From Saposhnikovia divaricata (taxonomy: Eukaryota > Streptophyta > Magnoliopsida > Apiales > Apiaceae), in NCBI GenBank assembly GCA_036435485.1, contig CM071601.1, positions 187,214,939 through 187,278,938 on the forward strand: a stretch of 64,000 nt of DNA, written 5' to 3'. Both the position numbers and the translations under genes were made by a program. Numbering within the stretch: position 1 is the stretch's first letter; each line of letters opens with the position of its first letter. Shown in pieces: positions 23,400 through 34,351 of this stretch. Below the pieces are notes generated by a model, which saw nothing but the letters and a program-made list of their open reading frames with translations, was not told where the DNA came from and did not search any database.

Positions 23400-24578
23400 A
23401 TGGCACCGAAGCGTCAAAGGGTTGTTGAGAGGAGTGCGGGGAGCAGTAGTAATCACCCCTCTTCGGGTTCAGATTCAAGTTTGGGGGAGGTTGAGAAGTT
23501 TATATCACCGGAGGCTCAAAGTGAATATAATAGGTTAATGACAAGGACGGTGATTAGAGAGAGGGGATTCTTGCCGTTTCAGGCAGGGGAGTTGCGTGCT
23601 TTGGTAGAGGAGTTGGGTTGGGCACCGTTTTGTGAATCTCCTACAGCAGCCCCGTTGAGCATAGTTCGAGAATTTTACGCTAATGCTAAGGGGGAGTCGA
23701 ATGGGTACTCAGTGGTTCGGGGGTTGACTGTTGATTATACTCCAGATGCGATTCGTCGAGTCTTGCTGCAACCGAATAGAGGAAGACGGGTTGAGGATTG
23801 GACGCATAAGACCAAGGCCGATGTGGATCTTCAGGATATTGTGGAGCAGTTGTGTGTTCCGGGCACCGTTTGGAAGACTAGGGCCGGGACTAATGAGCCT
23901 CGTTCGTTTCCATCTTCGGCTTTGAACCGCTATGCTAGGGCGTGGAATCTGTTTGTATGTGCGTCTATTTCACCATCATCTCATGCTCATGATGTGATAG
24001 TTGAGAGGGCCATTCTGCTCTGGGCTATTATTAATGGACATTACATTGATTTGGGTCACATCATTCATCAGAATATTATGCGGTTTTTGCGTTCGGGGGC
24101 CACAATGTCGATTCCTCATCCTTCTTTAGTTACTGAGTTATGTCGGGCAGTTGGTGTGAGGTGGGATGAGGACGAGCCGCTGTTGATGCCGTTGGGGGCT
24201 ATTGATGACGCCCTTATTGAGCGGATGGTGGAATGGCCAGGCGGCGTTCCCCATGGCCGTGGGTTAGGCTACATTATTACTGCGGCTGAGCGAGGCGGTA
24301 TGCCACCACGAGTGCCGCAGGTTCCTAGGGTTCCGCGAGCTCGCGCTAGTTCATCTCATGGTGATGTGTTGTCAGTTGGATTTATGGAAGCTCAGTTCCG
24401 TCGCTTGAATAGGCGCATTGACGCTATGCATGAGAGCAACCGTCAATATGCGGAGGATATGACTTCTGCTTTGATCTCAGCAGGTATTTCCGCTCAGTGG
24501 CCTGTTTATGGTGCTCGCACTGTCTACCCACCCCCTGATTCGGATGAGGAGGGGGATGATGATGATTCAGCAGAGTAG
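23400..24578 (+). CDS. E1 second ORF: putative plant transposon protein domain
   Basis: 392 aa from ATG 23400 (MAPKRQRVVE); E2's homologue also starts MAPKR, which decides the start. Conserved words shared with E2 include VREFYANAK, ELCVPGT (QLCVPGT here), GTNEP and RWPVYGAR (QWPVYGAR here). The Ser-rich basic start suggests a nuclear signal and the end is acidic (Asp/Glu-rich). It matches the family annotated in plant proteomes as 'putative plant transposon protein domain', found in the env-like position of Athila elements. No signal peptide or membrane segment is seen, so it is not an envelope. Function unknown. Confidence 0.8.
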   Translation: MAPKRQRVVERSAGSSSNHPSSGSDSSLGEVEKFISPEAQSEYNRLMTRTVIRERGFLPFQAGELRALVEELGWAPFCESPTAAPLSIVREFYANAKGESNGYSVVRGLTVDYTPDAIRRVLLQPNRGRRVEDWTHKTKADVDLQDIVEQLCVPGTVWKTRAGTNEPRSFPSSALNRYARAWNLFVCASISPSSHAHDVIVERAILLWAIINGHYIDLGHIIHQNIMRFLRSGATMSIPHPSLVTELCRAVGVRWDEDEPLLMPLGAIDDALIERMVEWPGGVPHGRGLGYIITAAERGGMPPRVPQVPRVPRARASSSHGDVLSVGFMEAQFRRLNRRIDAMHESNRQYAEDMTSALISAGISAQWPVYGARTVYPPPDSDEEGDDDDSAE

Positions 24579-25824
24579 TAGGTATGTTGCTAACCCTTGT
24601 AATTTCTTCCATGAGGGCATGGCAGATTTAAAGTTTGGGGGGAGATTTCAAGGTTACTAATGTTGTCTGTTTTCATGTAGGAATTCATATTGCATCATAT
24701 TTGTATGTGTAGTTTAGTTTCATGCATGATACCTGTCATATAGAGCATTCTGTTTGCATTTTTGTCGAGTTTTGTATGTGAGTTCATATAGTTGCATTAC
24801 ATGCATTTTTCATGATCCCTTATAATAAGCTGATGCCATAAGGTAGGTAGATGTTGATGTGGGTGTGAAAAGGATGAACAGAGGGCTGATTTTAAATTTT
24901 GTTGAAATTGACATGCATGTTTCATGAATAAAATTTTTACACAGTCTCGTCGTTTGCTCTTGGACTAGGTTGCGTCATGCTTGTTTGGATTTAGGATTTA
25001 ATCACTTGTTTATCGATAGAATTTGCTTTATTCTCTTGATGATTAAGGAACACCAAAATACAAGTTTGGGGGAAAACAGAAATTTCATGCTAATATGTTT
25101 GTGTTTGTATTTGTTGGCTAGGCGTCAAATGGCTAGTAGCCGGCTCATGTTTATGAGTAGTCTAGGGTTGGAATTGAGAATTCTCATTCCAGATTCCATG
25201 TGAACGAAAAAAAATGCAAGAAAAGAAAAAAAAAAAGAAAAAAAGAAAAAGAAAAAAAATGTTGTGAGAGTCTGAGTATGCAGAATTGATCAGGGTGAGC
25301 TCTTTAATACTCGAGCAATTAAGTTCTTGGGGACTTTGTGCCTAGTGACCTAAGGCTTTTATAGTCTGGGATCCACTAACCCAACGCTCGCTACATGGGT
25401 ATTATTGTATAAGCCTTTAGGGGTCTCATCCATTGCACGATCAAATAAGCATGTGTGTTGTGTACATATTGTGTTTGAGTCATAATAAAGCATGAATTTC
25501 TGTCTACTTTAGAGGAGTATAGAGGTGTATCTAAAGTGATCTTGAGTTTAACGTTCATTCTATTTATAACTCTGTGATTGTCTTGGAAAAGAATATGTAT
25601 GATTTTGATCCGGTTTGGGAGTATATCTGTCGAGCATTGCACACACGCACGTTCTGATCATGTATTGTTAGTATACCGGAATTTAGTCGAGCTCTGTTTG
25701 GATTGATTGCATTCATGGAGATATTTGCTTGCTAAGTGGTGTTGGTTAGTTTGAGGGGATCCTTTGCATTCATATTTAGTTGCATTCATTCATGCATTGC
25801 ATTGTTTGTGTCGTTTGTGTCAGT
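24579..25824 (+). other. E1 3' non-coding region conserved with E2
   Basis: Holds two internal AAGTTTGGGGG tracts (24631-24642, 25062-25072), the word gtcaaatggctagtagccgg (from about 25123), an A-rich tract (about 25207-25260) and a ~165-bp block (about 25294-25455, starting gggtgagctctttaatactc) that I judge about 90% identical to E2. Small ORFs here are not supported. Confidence 0.7.
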
Positions 25825-25959
25825 TGGATTTTGTGGGTACATTCACTATAGGCCCTCACGAGACCTTACTCGTCCACTAGGGCTGCCTAGGGGTTTAAAG
25901 GGCTTGTTGCATATGCCAAATGCAACCGTGATCACCTACGGAAGTGGTACTAGTTAGTT
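25825..25959 (+). promoter_or_regulatory. 135-bp near-invariant block upstream of the E1 3' LTR
   Basis: One base differs from E2 (55564-55698) over 135 bp, although LTRs and coding regions of the two elements are strongly diverged. Perfect stems lie in a row: ACGAG/CTCGT (25858-25873), CTAGG/CCTAG (25877-25890), GTTGCAT/ATGCAAC (25906-25926), and CCGT/ACGG (25926-25941). A 73-aa ORF (25736-25957) crosses it and ends in the same 36 residues as an ORF in E2 apart from the one His/Arg change, so a small coding role cannot be excluded. Confidence 0.65.
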
Positions 25960-25995
25960 TGTATATTGTTTATGCTTGAGGGCAAGCATCGGTTC

Positions 25996-26008
25996 AAGTT
26001 TGGGGGTG
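25996..26008 (+). other. E1 polypurine tract
   Basis: AAGTTTGGGGGTG abuts the 3' LTR, the position of the plus-strand primer. The core AAGTTTGGGGG also occurs twice further upstream. Confidence 0.85.
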
Positions 26009-27405
26009 TGATAAGTGGATTTTATATCTACTTAGAACGTCTTATGTCGGCTTGAATTGATAGTTTTGGCCTCAAGTATGTCGTGTTTTGAGTAGTTTTT
26101 AGTGGAAATGTGCAGGACTTTTATCTCAGGATCGGAGTTGGTAATTGAAGATGTTATGTTGGATATAGGCCCAAGGTGTTTGTTTAAGAAGGTTTCCAAA
26201 AGAGCGAGGGAAAACGAAGCAAGGAACGAAAATTATCATGAAAATCAGAATTTCCAGGAAGTTGTCCGGGCGGGCGCTCAAGCTTTCAGGCGGCCGCTCA
26301 GGGGGAAATTGTCCAGGCGGCCGCTCAAGATTCTAGGCGGCCGCTCAGCCTGAATTCTGGAAAATTTTACAGTTTTGCCCTTTTCGAATGTTAATGCAAT
26401 TCTGAGTTGTTTCCTTGTATGATTTGGTTTTTAGGGCCTATAAAAACTCTGGTTATCATTGTAATCAGTAGAGAGGGTTTTATTTTGTTAACATTAAGGA
26501 GTGAATGATCGTTTGTTCGTGACAAGCAACGGATCAAGATCTACCTATCTTTTGTAACTTGGCATTCTTCGGATTTGTTCCTAAACCCTTACTAATTTAT
26601 ATTATTCTTTTCTTCATTCTAGTCATGTTTATTAGCATATTTTCATCGAACCCCATGATGATGAACGGTTCAGCTATGAACTAATCACCGTCATGGGGTC
26701 CTAACGAATTTATTTACAGAAATTGGTAGTGAATGCCTAATTGATATATATGTGGTGACTTGCGATATCCTTGCATGGTTGTGAATTAATTAAATAGATG
26801 CGTCGCGAACATCTATCTTGTTAATCTTTAGTGAAGCGACAGTGGATCTCTAGATTTAGAACTTACCATGCTAGCATATGTTCGTGATTGATTTCATGAT
26901 TAGTGGTGTGATTTTAACCATCTCATACTATCTTATGTAATCCTTATGGATAACTTGCTCTTCAACCTTTAGGTTTTCAAATTCTATAGACATATAGAGT
27001 CTAGACCTAATTGGTGCCTGCATGATTTCTATCTTTTGTGGATATTGTGTAGATTGGTGTGCGTGTACTGAAAGGTAGCGTATACTTACTCCGTGTTGTC
27101 CGATTAGTTATCGTAACCACCATACAAATCGAGTAAAGGCATGATCTCTAATGGACGTATTTAATGAAGTTAGGACCCTATGTTTCTATTCATAAATTAA
27201 ATCATTCTCTTTTAGTAATTAGTAAATTTGATTAGCATAATATAAAATCAAAACCCAAATTGTCTTTTGTCTTAGCATTGAACGATAATCAAACATTGTT
27301 GCTTAGACGCATAAATCAAAGTATACAATTTCTGCGGGAACGAATCTTACTTGCTTTTATATTACTTGTTGTCCACGTGCGCTTGCGTGTATTTTTGTGC
27401 GAACA
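26009..27405 (+). repeat. E1 3' LTR
   Basis: Same length and, on inspection, same sequence as 15833-17229. Ends GTGCGAACA followed by the CTCCT duplication. Confidence 0.95.
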
Positions 27406-27433
27406 CTCCTCGATGTGGGACTGGGGTGTTACA

Positions 27434-28003
27434 GATCCCTTCCAAATTATTTTTTTTAAAAAAAATATAATAAACACAAGGATAATTAAGTCATTTTTAG
27501 TTGAATACAATGTCTCACTATTTATGCTGAATAAAATGACATAATAGATAATAGATTATTATTATTATTATAACAATATTTAAGTAATTGAAAAATGTAT
27601 AACCAAACCAAATTTTATATATCATTAATTGATTTTTTTGATATAATATAATATATTATAATCCGAATCAATAATTGTAAGAATAAATTGATAACTAAAA
27701 TTTGTTAACATATCGCAATAGCTAAAGTACCTAAAATTTGTTAATATGTCACACTAACTAAAATACCATATTTTTTTCACTCACACGACATACGTACCCA
27801 CATATAATGTATATCATACAAAAACACATAAGAGTGAGTGGTGTGATGGTAAGAAGCTTTCTACACATTGTAAAGATCTAGGTTCAATTCCCTCCAAAAT
27901 CAGAAGGGTAAATCAGTCATTTTAGATGGAATAAAATGTCTAATGATTTAAAATGGAATAAAATGTCTCATGAATTATAACCCTTGTTGAGCTATTATAT
28001 ATA
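27434..28003 (+). repeat. tRNA-like repeat array, right part
   Basis: Completes the third copy of the array and adds a fourth with an intact A box (tggtgtgatgg, 27839-27849) and B box (ggttcaattcc, 27881-27891) about 31 bp apart. A short downstream word (aaaatgtctaatga/aaaatgtctcatga) is repeated. Confidence 0.65.
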
Positions 28004-29128
28004 CTAGCTTATAATCCGTGCAACGCACGGCTTCTTTTTTAATATTTATAATTTATAATTACATTGATTTTTTAAATTTTACATGTTATTAATTTACATA
28101 TCCAATTGTTGTTAAGAAATTGATATATATATATATATATAAGATTTTACATGTTCGATTTAATATTTATATTCTATCTTGAATTTTTAAATTTTGATTT
28201 GGACGGTTTTACAGTCCACATGAAATTAACAAAATAAACTTTAATTTATTGATGGTTTAACGATTATTTTCCAATCAAATCAACACAGAAACAATAGAGA
28301 GAAGAAATTGATGATTTTTTATGTTGAAAATTCTATTCGATTTATGAGTTCTACTTATAATTCGTTTTGATTATCAAAATACCCTTGTTATTATTAGAAT
28401 ATAGTTCTACCATATAACAACCAAATACAATTTTAACGATAAGTGTAACAGGGATTTTGTCCCGAACTTTGATAATCAATAGTCTAATCCTCTGTACGAC
28501 AAAATTAATAAGAACCGTTAGATCTTAAAATAAATAGATGAAAACCGTTGGATCTAGCACAAAAATATATTTTATTTGTTAACATGTTATAAACTAAAAA
28601 GTGTGTTTATACTGAAATACGAAAAGATGTATGTCAATGATTTAAATCATATATAATTAGGTTTTCTACATTAAATATCATTATCAATGTAAGACTTCTA
28701 CATTGAATAGGGTTAATGTAAAAATTCGTAATTATATTTTCTCCTAAGATTCTGAGTGTTTCCATTTGAATAATAATTATTAATTCATCAATAAATTAAA
28801 GATAATTTTATGAGTTTCGTGGGATTATAAAATTATCCAAATCAAATTTCCGGATTCCAAGAACCTTTTTTAATTATATCATTTTTAGATTATTATTTTC
28901 TTTTCGAAATTCAATTCTAATACAACCTTTTTAATTATTTCTTTTTAAAATTTACTTCTAATGCAACCTTTTCTAATTATCTCCTTTTTATATTACAATT
29001 TTTTTTTAATTTGATATAATCTTGATCGTCTATTTTTAAAAATTTTAGATTCGACGGTTGGGATTATTTTGACGATACGGTGACCAAAATTATGGATAAA
29101 ATCCCTTTTACGTTTATTATATATAAGG
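28004..29128 (-). mobile_element. Helitron-like element
   Basis: On the minus strand the 3' end is a perfect hairpin (CCGTGC-GTT-GCACGG, 28030-28016), then 8 nt, CTAG and T outside. The 5' end candidate is TCCTTATATATAATAAACG at 29128, preceded by A. A second candidate 5' end of similar sequence lies at 29728. No RepHel ORF, so it is non-autonomous. Confidence 0.45.
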
Positions 29129-29174
29129 ATATAATTATTGGCTAACATGTATTTTTATATTATAAATTATTGTG

Positions 29175-29176
<2 letters not shown>

Positions 29177-29245
<69 letters not shown>
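29177..29245. repeat. (AT)n microsatellite
   Basis: About 69 bp of pure AT dinucleotides. The ORF across it (29138-29335) is an artefact of the repeat. Confidence 0.95.
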
Positions 29246-29246
<1 letters not shown>

Positions 29247-29731
29247 CTAATAATAAGTTGTTTTTTGACTTTTTTGTTACATCTTATTATTACTTGATTT
29301 TTTTTTTCAAAATTTTAAATTTTATGCACATATGAAGTACAGAAAACCAACATGAATTTTTGTTTTGAACCAGAACTATTTAGTAGTTAAAGTTAGGTTT
29401 GATTTGGATTGTTTTCCGAAAGAGATAGTAGTTTTCTATAGAAGAGATGAGGGATGATTCGTGTTTATGTACCCGTAATTTTCAATTCTATCTTGTAAAC
29501 TAAATTTTTAGCGTGTACTACTATCAAATTTAATAGATGATTAATGAGTTTCCAAAATTAAATTTATTAGATGATTAATGAGTTTTGAAAAGTGAATTTT
29601 ATCATATGTTTCATTAGTATATTTAAAGTTACAAATATGAAATTTAATTATGTTGTTAGTGAGAGTCGAACCCTTGACCTATGGTAGTACTTGCTTATTA
29701 TCCCTCTTACTCTTATTATATAATAGGATAT

Positions 29732-31541
29732 AGGGGATGTTTGGGAGAACTTTTTTGTTTGCACTAAATCACGCAAGCGTACGTGGTCACAAGTAATATA
29801 GATACAAGTCAAGTTCGTTCCCACAGAGATCTGGTTTAGGTTTCAATTCAGTTAATGCACCTATGCAACAATGTATGGTTTTTACTCAGTGCTAAGACAA
29901 TTAACAAGATTGGGTTTTGATTAACTAAAATTAACTAAAGCAAATTAACAAACTAAGAATTAATTAACTAATGAGAATTTTTAACCGAATTACTTATGCG
30001 AGAGAAAACATGGGATCCTAACTTCATTAAATACTTCGCTTAGACTTAATGCCTTTAATCAATGTATGTGATGATTATTATATCTGATCGAACAACACGA
30101 AACAAGTATAGGTTACCTCTCAGTATACGAATACCAAACTACTCATGTATCCACAAAAGAGATAGAAGATGGGAATATACCAATTATGTTTAGACCCTAT
30201 ATCTCTATAAGATTTGAAAACATAATGGTTTACGCACAAGTTGTCCATTGAGATCACATAGGACATCATAAGATAGTTCAAATTACGCTACAAATCATGA
30301 TGTCAAAACATACATAATCCTATGCTAGCATGGCAAGTTCAAAATCTCAAGATCCACTCTCGCTTCACAAGAGATTAACAGATTAGATGTTAGTTACACA
30401 TCTAAAAACATTAAGCATAACCATACGAGGAAATCACATTTCATCACACATAAATCTTTTAAGCAAACAAACTACTAAACTACATAGATAAATCCGTTAG
30501 AATCCCATGACAACGATTAGTTCATAATCGAACCGTTCGTCATCATGGGATCTGATGAAACCATGGTAATAAACAAAGTTTGAATAAAAATAATGCTAGA
30601 GTAATAGAGTTAAGAAAACAAATCCCAAAAACATCCAAGACTTCGCCTAATTAGAAGAAAACAAAAGTAGATCTAGATCTCCGATAGTTGTCACGATCTT
30701 TAGAATCCTTCTCCAAGTCTGAATCTCCGTCTCTGACTCTCTCTCTGTGTTATGTTGGGTGTTGTCCATTCAAGGAGGACAGAACGTGTTTATATAGGCC
30801 CTAGAATACATTTCCAACAAGAAAAGTCCAAAATTACACTTTAAATTCGAAACATGAAAGAATTTCAGGATTTTTCCCTAGGCTGGTGGCGCTGCCTGCG
30901 CTGCATAGTACTATTTGGGCACTGCCTGCGCTGTAGGTAGTGCTGCTTGCGCTTGTAAATTCTTCCGGCTTCTGATTTTGTTTATTCTTCAAGAAAATTT
31001 CCCAAGCTTCGCGTGGACTGTAAGATCGCTAAAATCGGGCTTCTAGAACTCCAGATATTGCCAAAACAGTGCAGACTGCGCAACCTACCTGAAAATCCGA
31101 ATTTTCCACAATTTACTCATTTCTCCTCTGTTTTCTCTTCCGATTATTTTATCACTTCCCGTTCTTCAATTCTTGAGCGTGAATCCATCATGAAACATGC
31201 AAATGTATTTCCGTACTTCAAGATAGTCACCCTGCACCATTCTTACTAAAAACGAATAAAAAACACGACATACTTGAGGCCAAGTTAATCAATTTAAGCC
31301 GATCCGAAGCGTTCCAAGTGGATATAAAATTCACTTATCATTTTTTCCAGAATAAGTCAACTTATTTTAAGACAAAGTTAGAGATTCCTAACCTTTTTCT
31401 GAAAAAAGTCAACTTTTTTTTTACAACTTATAGAATCTCAAACATACATTAAATATTTGTATAACAAAAATTTATCAAAATATGAAATTTTACCCGAAAA
31501 TAAGTCTAGAAGAACTTATTTTAAGTCCGGCCAAACAGGCC
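29732..31541. mobile_element. Small TIR element split by a solo LTR
   Basis: The left end 'ggggatgtttgggagaactt' and the right end 'aagtccggccaaacaggcc' are imperfect inverted copies. Without the solo LTR it is ~220 bp. The outer duplication was not fixed. Confidence 0.4.
29756..31340 (-). mobile_element. Solo LTR of a third Athila-like subfamily
   Basis: 1,585 bp. On the minus strand it starts TGATAAGTGAATTTTATATC and ends GTGCAAACA, as in the E1 and E2 LTRs. TTTTT flanks both sides (29751-29755, 31341-31345). It carries a GC-rich repeated word (cactgcctgcgctg) at about 30886-30957, at the same relative position as in E1 and E2. There is no internal region, so it likely formed by LTR-LTR recombination. 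Confidence 0.8.
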
Positions 31542-32288
31542 AATAATAATAGATTAGTGAGTGTCTTTTTTCCTGATAAGCGCATTAATAGAGCGTGATC
31601 ACATTTATAGCTGAAAGTAGTAAGAATTTATTTTTTATTGGTTTTTAAATTTTAAATTCGATTCTCAATTTTAATATTTATGAAATTATAATTATTACAA
31701 TAATATTTTTATTTAATAAATAAAAACAGTAAAAAAAGCTGCTAGACAACCTAATAATTATCCCAAAAATTATCGTATCACGTATATAATCGATTTTTTT
31801 AATAAAATGATGAATCCCGTATATACATATATATTCATGAATTATGACATGTCACGTCATTTTAAAAAAATTAGTAAGAAAATTTTGGATTCTCCAATAT
31901 CGCTCAAAAATTAAACCAATGATGAGATCAAATCACGTTTATGTAATTTTAACTGTTGATATCATGTTTATGTAATTTTACCTGGACCAACTTGACTTAT
32001 GCACATCGTAGGTGGCATCTACCATTAACATTATGATAGTTAGAAATAGAGAAACTTTTTTATTTTAAAAAGTTGCATTGAAAGAGATGCATTATACTTT
32101 GAGAAAAATTATTTATCAAAAAAATAACTTTGATAAAATTATAATAAAAAGGTGATTTTCCCTTTATATTTTTTGGACAAAATTGTGGTTGTTTATGGAC
32201 TTTAATAAGCAGTCCCTACCTCTATGCGGGACAAATTGGATTTTGTAGATAGAAGATATATGCATTTAATTTCAAGTATATTCACCAA
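31542..32288. other. Intergenic DNA, nothing recognised
   Basis: AT-rich with no ORF or clear repeat. The word atgtaattttaacygttgatatcatgtttatg is partly doubled near 31936-31985. Confidence 0.4.
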
Positions 32289-32354
32289 ATCAAAGTGGCG
32301 CAGCGGAAGCGTGGTGGGCCCGTAGTCCACAGGTCCCGAAACCTGGCTTTGATA
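32289..32354 (+). pseudogene. Initiator tRNA-Met pseudogene
   Basis: Closely follows plant tRNA-iMet: acceptor ATCAAAG pairs with CTTTGAT, and gtggcgcagcggaagcgtgg and ggtgggccc are kept. The anticodon region reads CGT instead of CAT and six bases of the 5' T-stem region are missing (caggtcccgaaacctgg). It cannot fold as a normal tRNA. It may have come from a retroelement replication intermediate. Confidence 0.8.
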
Positions 32355-32488
32355 CATGTTCGAAACCTGGCTGCAATATCAGATTTATTTGATATTGCAG
32401 TGGTTGCTGCTAAGTGCTACCTGATGGGATTATGCTCGGTATTGAATGAGGTAAGCAATGAAATTTTTTAACATTTAATTATATTATT

Positions 32489-34272
32489 GAGTAAATTATA
32501 AAGTGGTGGCTAAATTTTATCCCAATTTTCAAAATATTGGCCGTGTTATCAGATTTTCAAAATGTTGGCTGATGTTTTTTTTCGCATTTAAAAAAGTGTC
32601 TTCCGTTATATCCCCTCTAACGGCTCTAACGGAGCAGGGGTAAAATTGGATTTCAAGAAAATACAAATATTTAATAAATAAATATTTAATAACTGGTATA
32701 TATAACTCTTAATAATTTTTGAACTAAAATAAATATTTAATAAATAACAAATGATTTTTCAAAACCAAATAAATAAATAAGTAATTCTGAAATAATCTGA
32801 ATTTTAAAATATGATTTTTGAAATAAATTTCTGAATTTTATACATAATTTTCAGATTTTGTTTTGTTAAAATAAAACAATTAGTAAAGATAAGAACTTTT
32901 ACCTTTTAAAAGTAAAAAAGTAAATCTTTAAAAGTAAATAGTAATTTGTCAAAATCACTTGCATTTTTACCACTTCTCAACAATTTAGATCAAACATGCA
33001 ACTAAAATAAAAAGAAAAGAGAAAATCAAGAAATATGAAGAACACCTTCATCTACTTTACCAGGAACCCAGATTCCGGCGACCCCAACCCAGAATCCGAT
33101 CGGTCAACCAGAATCCGGCGAACCCCAATTCCCTCTATTTCCTTCGTTTCAACTTGGTTTTGGCATCAATTCCGCGTAGCACTACTTTTGGGCAACTATG
33201 ACACACAATGAACCATTAAAACACAGCAAAAAGAACCGAAATCTATCAATAACCAAAAATTCCGGCGAGCTCAAACGATAATCCGGCCAAGACTCGATTT
33301 TTCGAAATACTGAACCAAATCGTGTATTCTGCATCACAAATCAAAGCTCATGACTCATACAATCTAATCCCTAATACCTTTAATACGGACAAACAACACA
33401 AGCAACGAACGAATGGATTTTAAAATCGTGTAAAATGTTAAACTCGTGTCTCATCAAACCAAACACAATCGAAGCAATTGGCCACATATACAAGTTGAAT
33501 ATAACCTCTAGAATCTATACAAACCATCAAATCATCAAACAATCACTAAAAATAAAAGCCCCAATTTATAACCCAAAAACCTTAATATTTCGAAAATAAT
33601 TTTACGAAAATACCCTAAAAAACGTGGGATTTCGTTTCAACTTGGTTTTGGCATCAATTCCGCGTAGCACTACTTTTGGGCAACTATGACACACAATGAA
33701 CCATTAAAACACAGCAAAAAGAACCGAAATCTATCAATAACCAAAAATTCCGGCGAGCTCAAACGATAATCCGGCCGAGACTCGATTTTTCGAAATACTG
33801 AACCAAATCGTGTATTCTGCATCACAAATCAAAGCTCATGACTCATACAATCTAATCCCTAATACCTTTAATACGGACAAACAACACAAGCAACGAACGA
33901 ATGGATTTTAAAATCGTGTAAAATGTTAAACTCGTGTCTCATCAAACCAAACACAATCGAAGCAATTGGCCACATATACAAGTTGAATATAACCTCTAGA
34001 ATCTATACAAACCATCAAATCATCAAACAATCACTAAAAATAAAAGCCCCAATTTATAACCCAAAAACCTTAATATTTCGAAAATAATTTTACGAAAATA
34101 CCCTAAAAACGTGGGATTATTTAAAGTTAACGGTGCATACTTAACGGATATTATCGGGAGACATCTTTTTGAAATGCGGAGAAAAATATCAGCCAACATT
34201 TTGAAAATCTGATAACACGGCCAATATTTTGAAAATTGGGATAAAATTTAGCCACCACTTTGTAATTTACTC
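32489..34272. mobile_element. Mutator-like TIR element with 10-bp target duplication
   Basis: The ~130-bp ends are inverted copies beginning GAGTAAATTAYAAAGTGG. TTATATTATT is duplicated exactly on both sides (32479-32488, 34273-34282). There is no transposase. The interior contains less AT-rich, genic-looking sequence ('ccagattccggcgacccc') and a 488-bp tandem duplication. Cargo capture (Pack-MULE type) is possible but unproven. Confidence 0.8.
33143..34117. repeat. Two-copy 488-bp tandem duplication
   Basis: Copy 1 is 33143-33630, copy 2 is 33631-34117. Only a couple of differences are visible (ccggccaag/ccggccgag; one A lost near the end), so the duplication is younger than the divergence of the TIRs. 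Confidence 0.92.
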
Positions 34273-34351
34273 TTATATTATTATTCAAATTTCATTCCAT
34301 TCTCTCCAATTTCATTCATCCCAACTAAACATAACATAAGTGTATGACTAA

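Larger units (their letters stand above)
15833..27405 (+). mobile_element. E1: complete Athila-type Ty3/gypsy retrotransposon
   Basis: 11,573 bp bounded by two 1,397-bp LTRs starting TG and ending CA, with a 5-bp target duplication CTCCT (15828-15832 and 27406-27410). The LTRs show no difference on inspection, so insertion is recent. Order: LTR, tRNA-Asp-type PBS, gag-pol, hairpin module, A tract and GC-rich array, second ORF, long 3' non-coding region, PPT, LTR. A single TAA interrupts gag-pol. Confidence 0.93.
14312..27433. mobile_element. Foldback element interrupted by a LINE-like insert and by Athila-type element E1
   Basis: The outer ends are a near-perfect inverted repeat of about 36 bp starting TGTAACACCCCAGTCCCACA, continued by a longer inverted arm. 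GATC is duplicated outside (14308-14311 and 27434-27437). Without its inserts the element is about 0.6 kb and holds three ~160-bp copies of one unit, one in opposite orientation to the other two. Retroelement E1 cut the right terminal repeat at CTCCT. No coding capacity of its own. Confidence 0.75.

Noticed and set aside
29138..29335. 65-codon ORF across the AT microsatellite
   Set aside because: It encodes an (IY)n run from the dinucleotide repeat.
32289..32354. Functional tRNA gene
   Set aside because: The T arm is deleted and the anticodon is not CAT.
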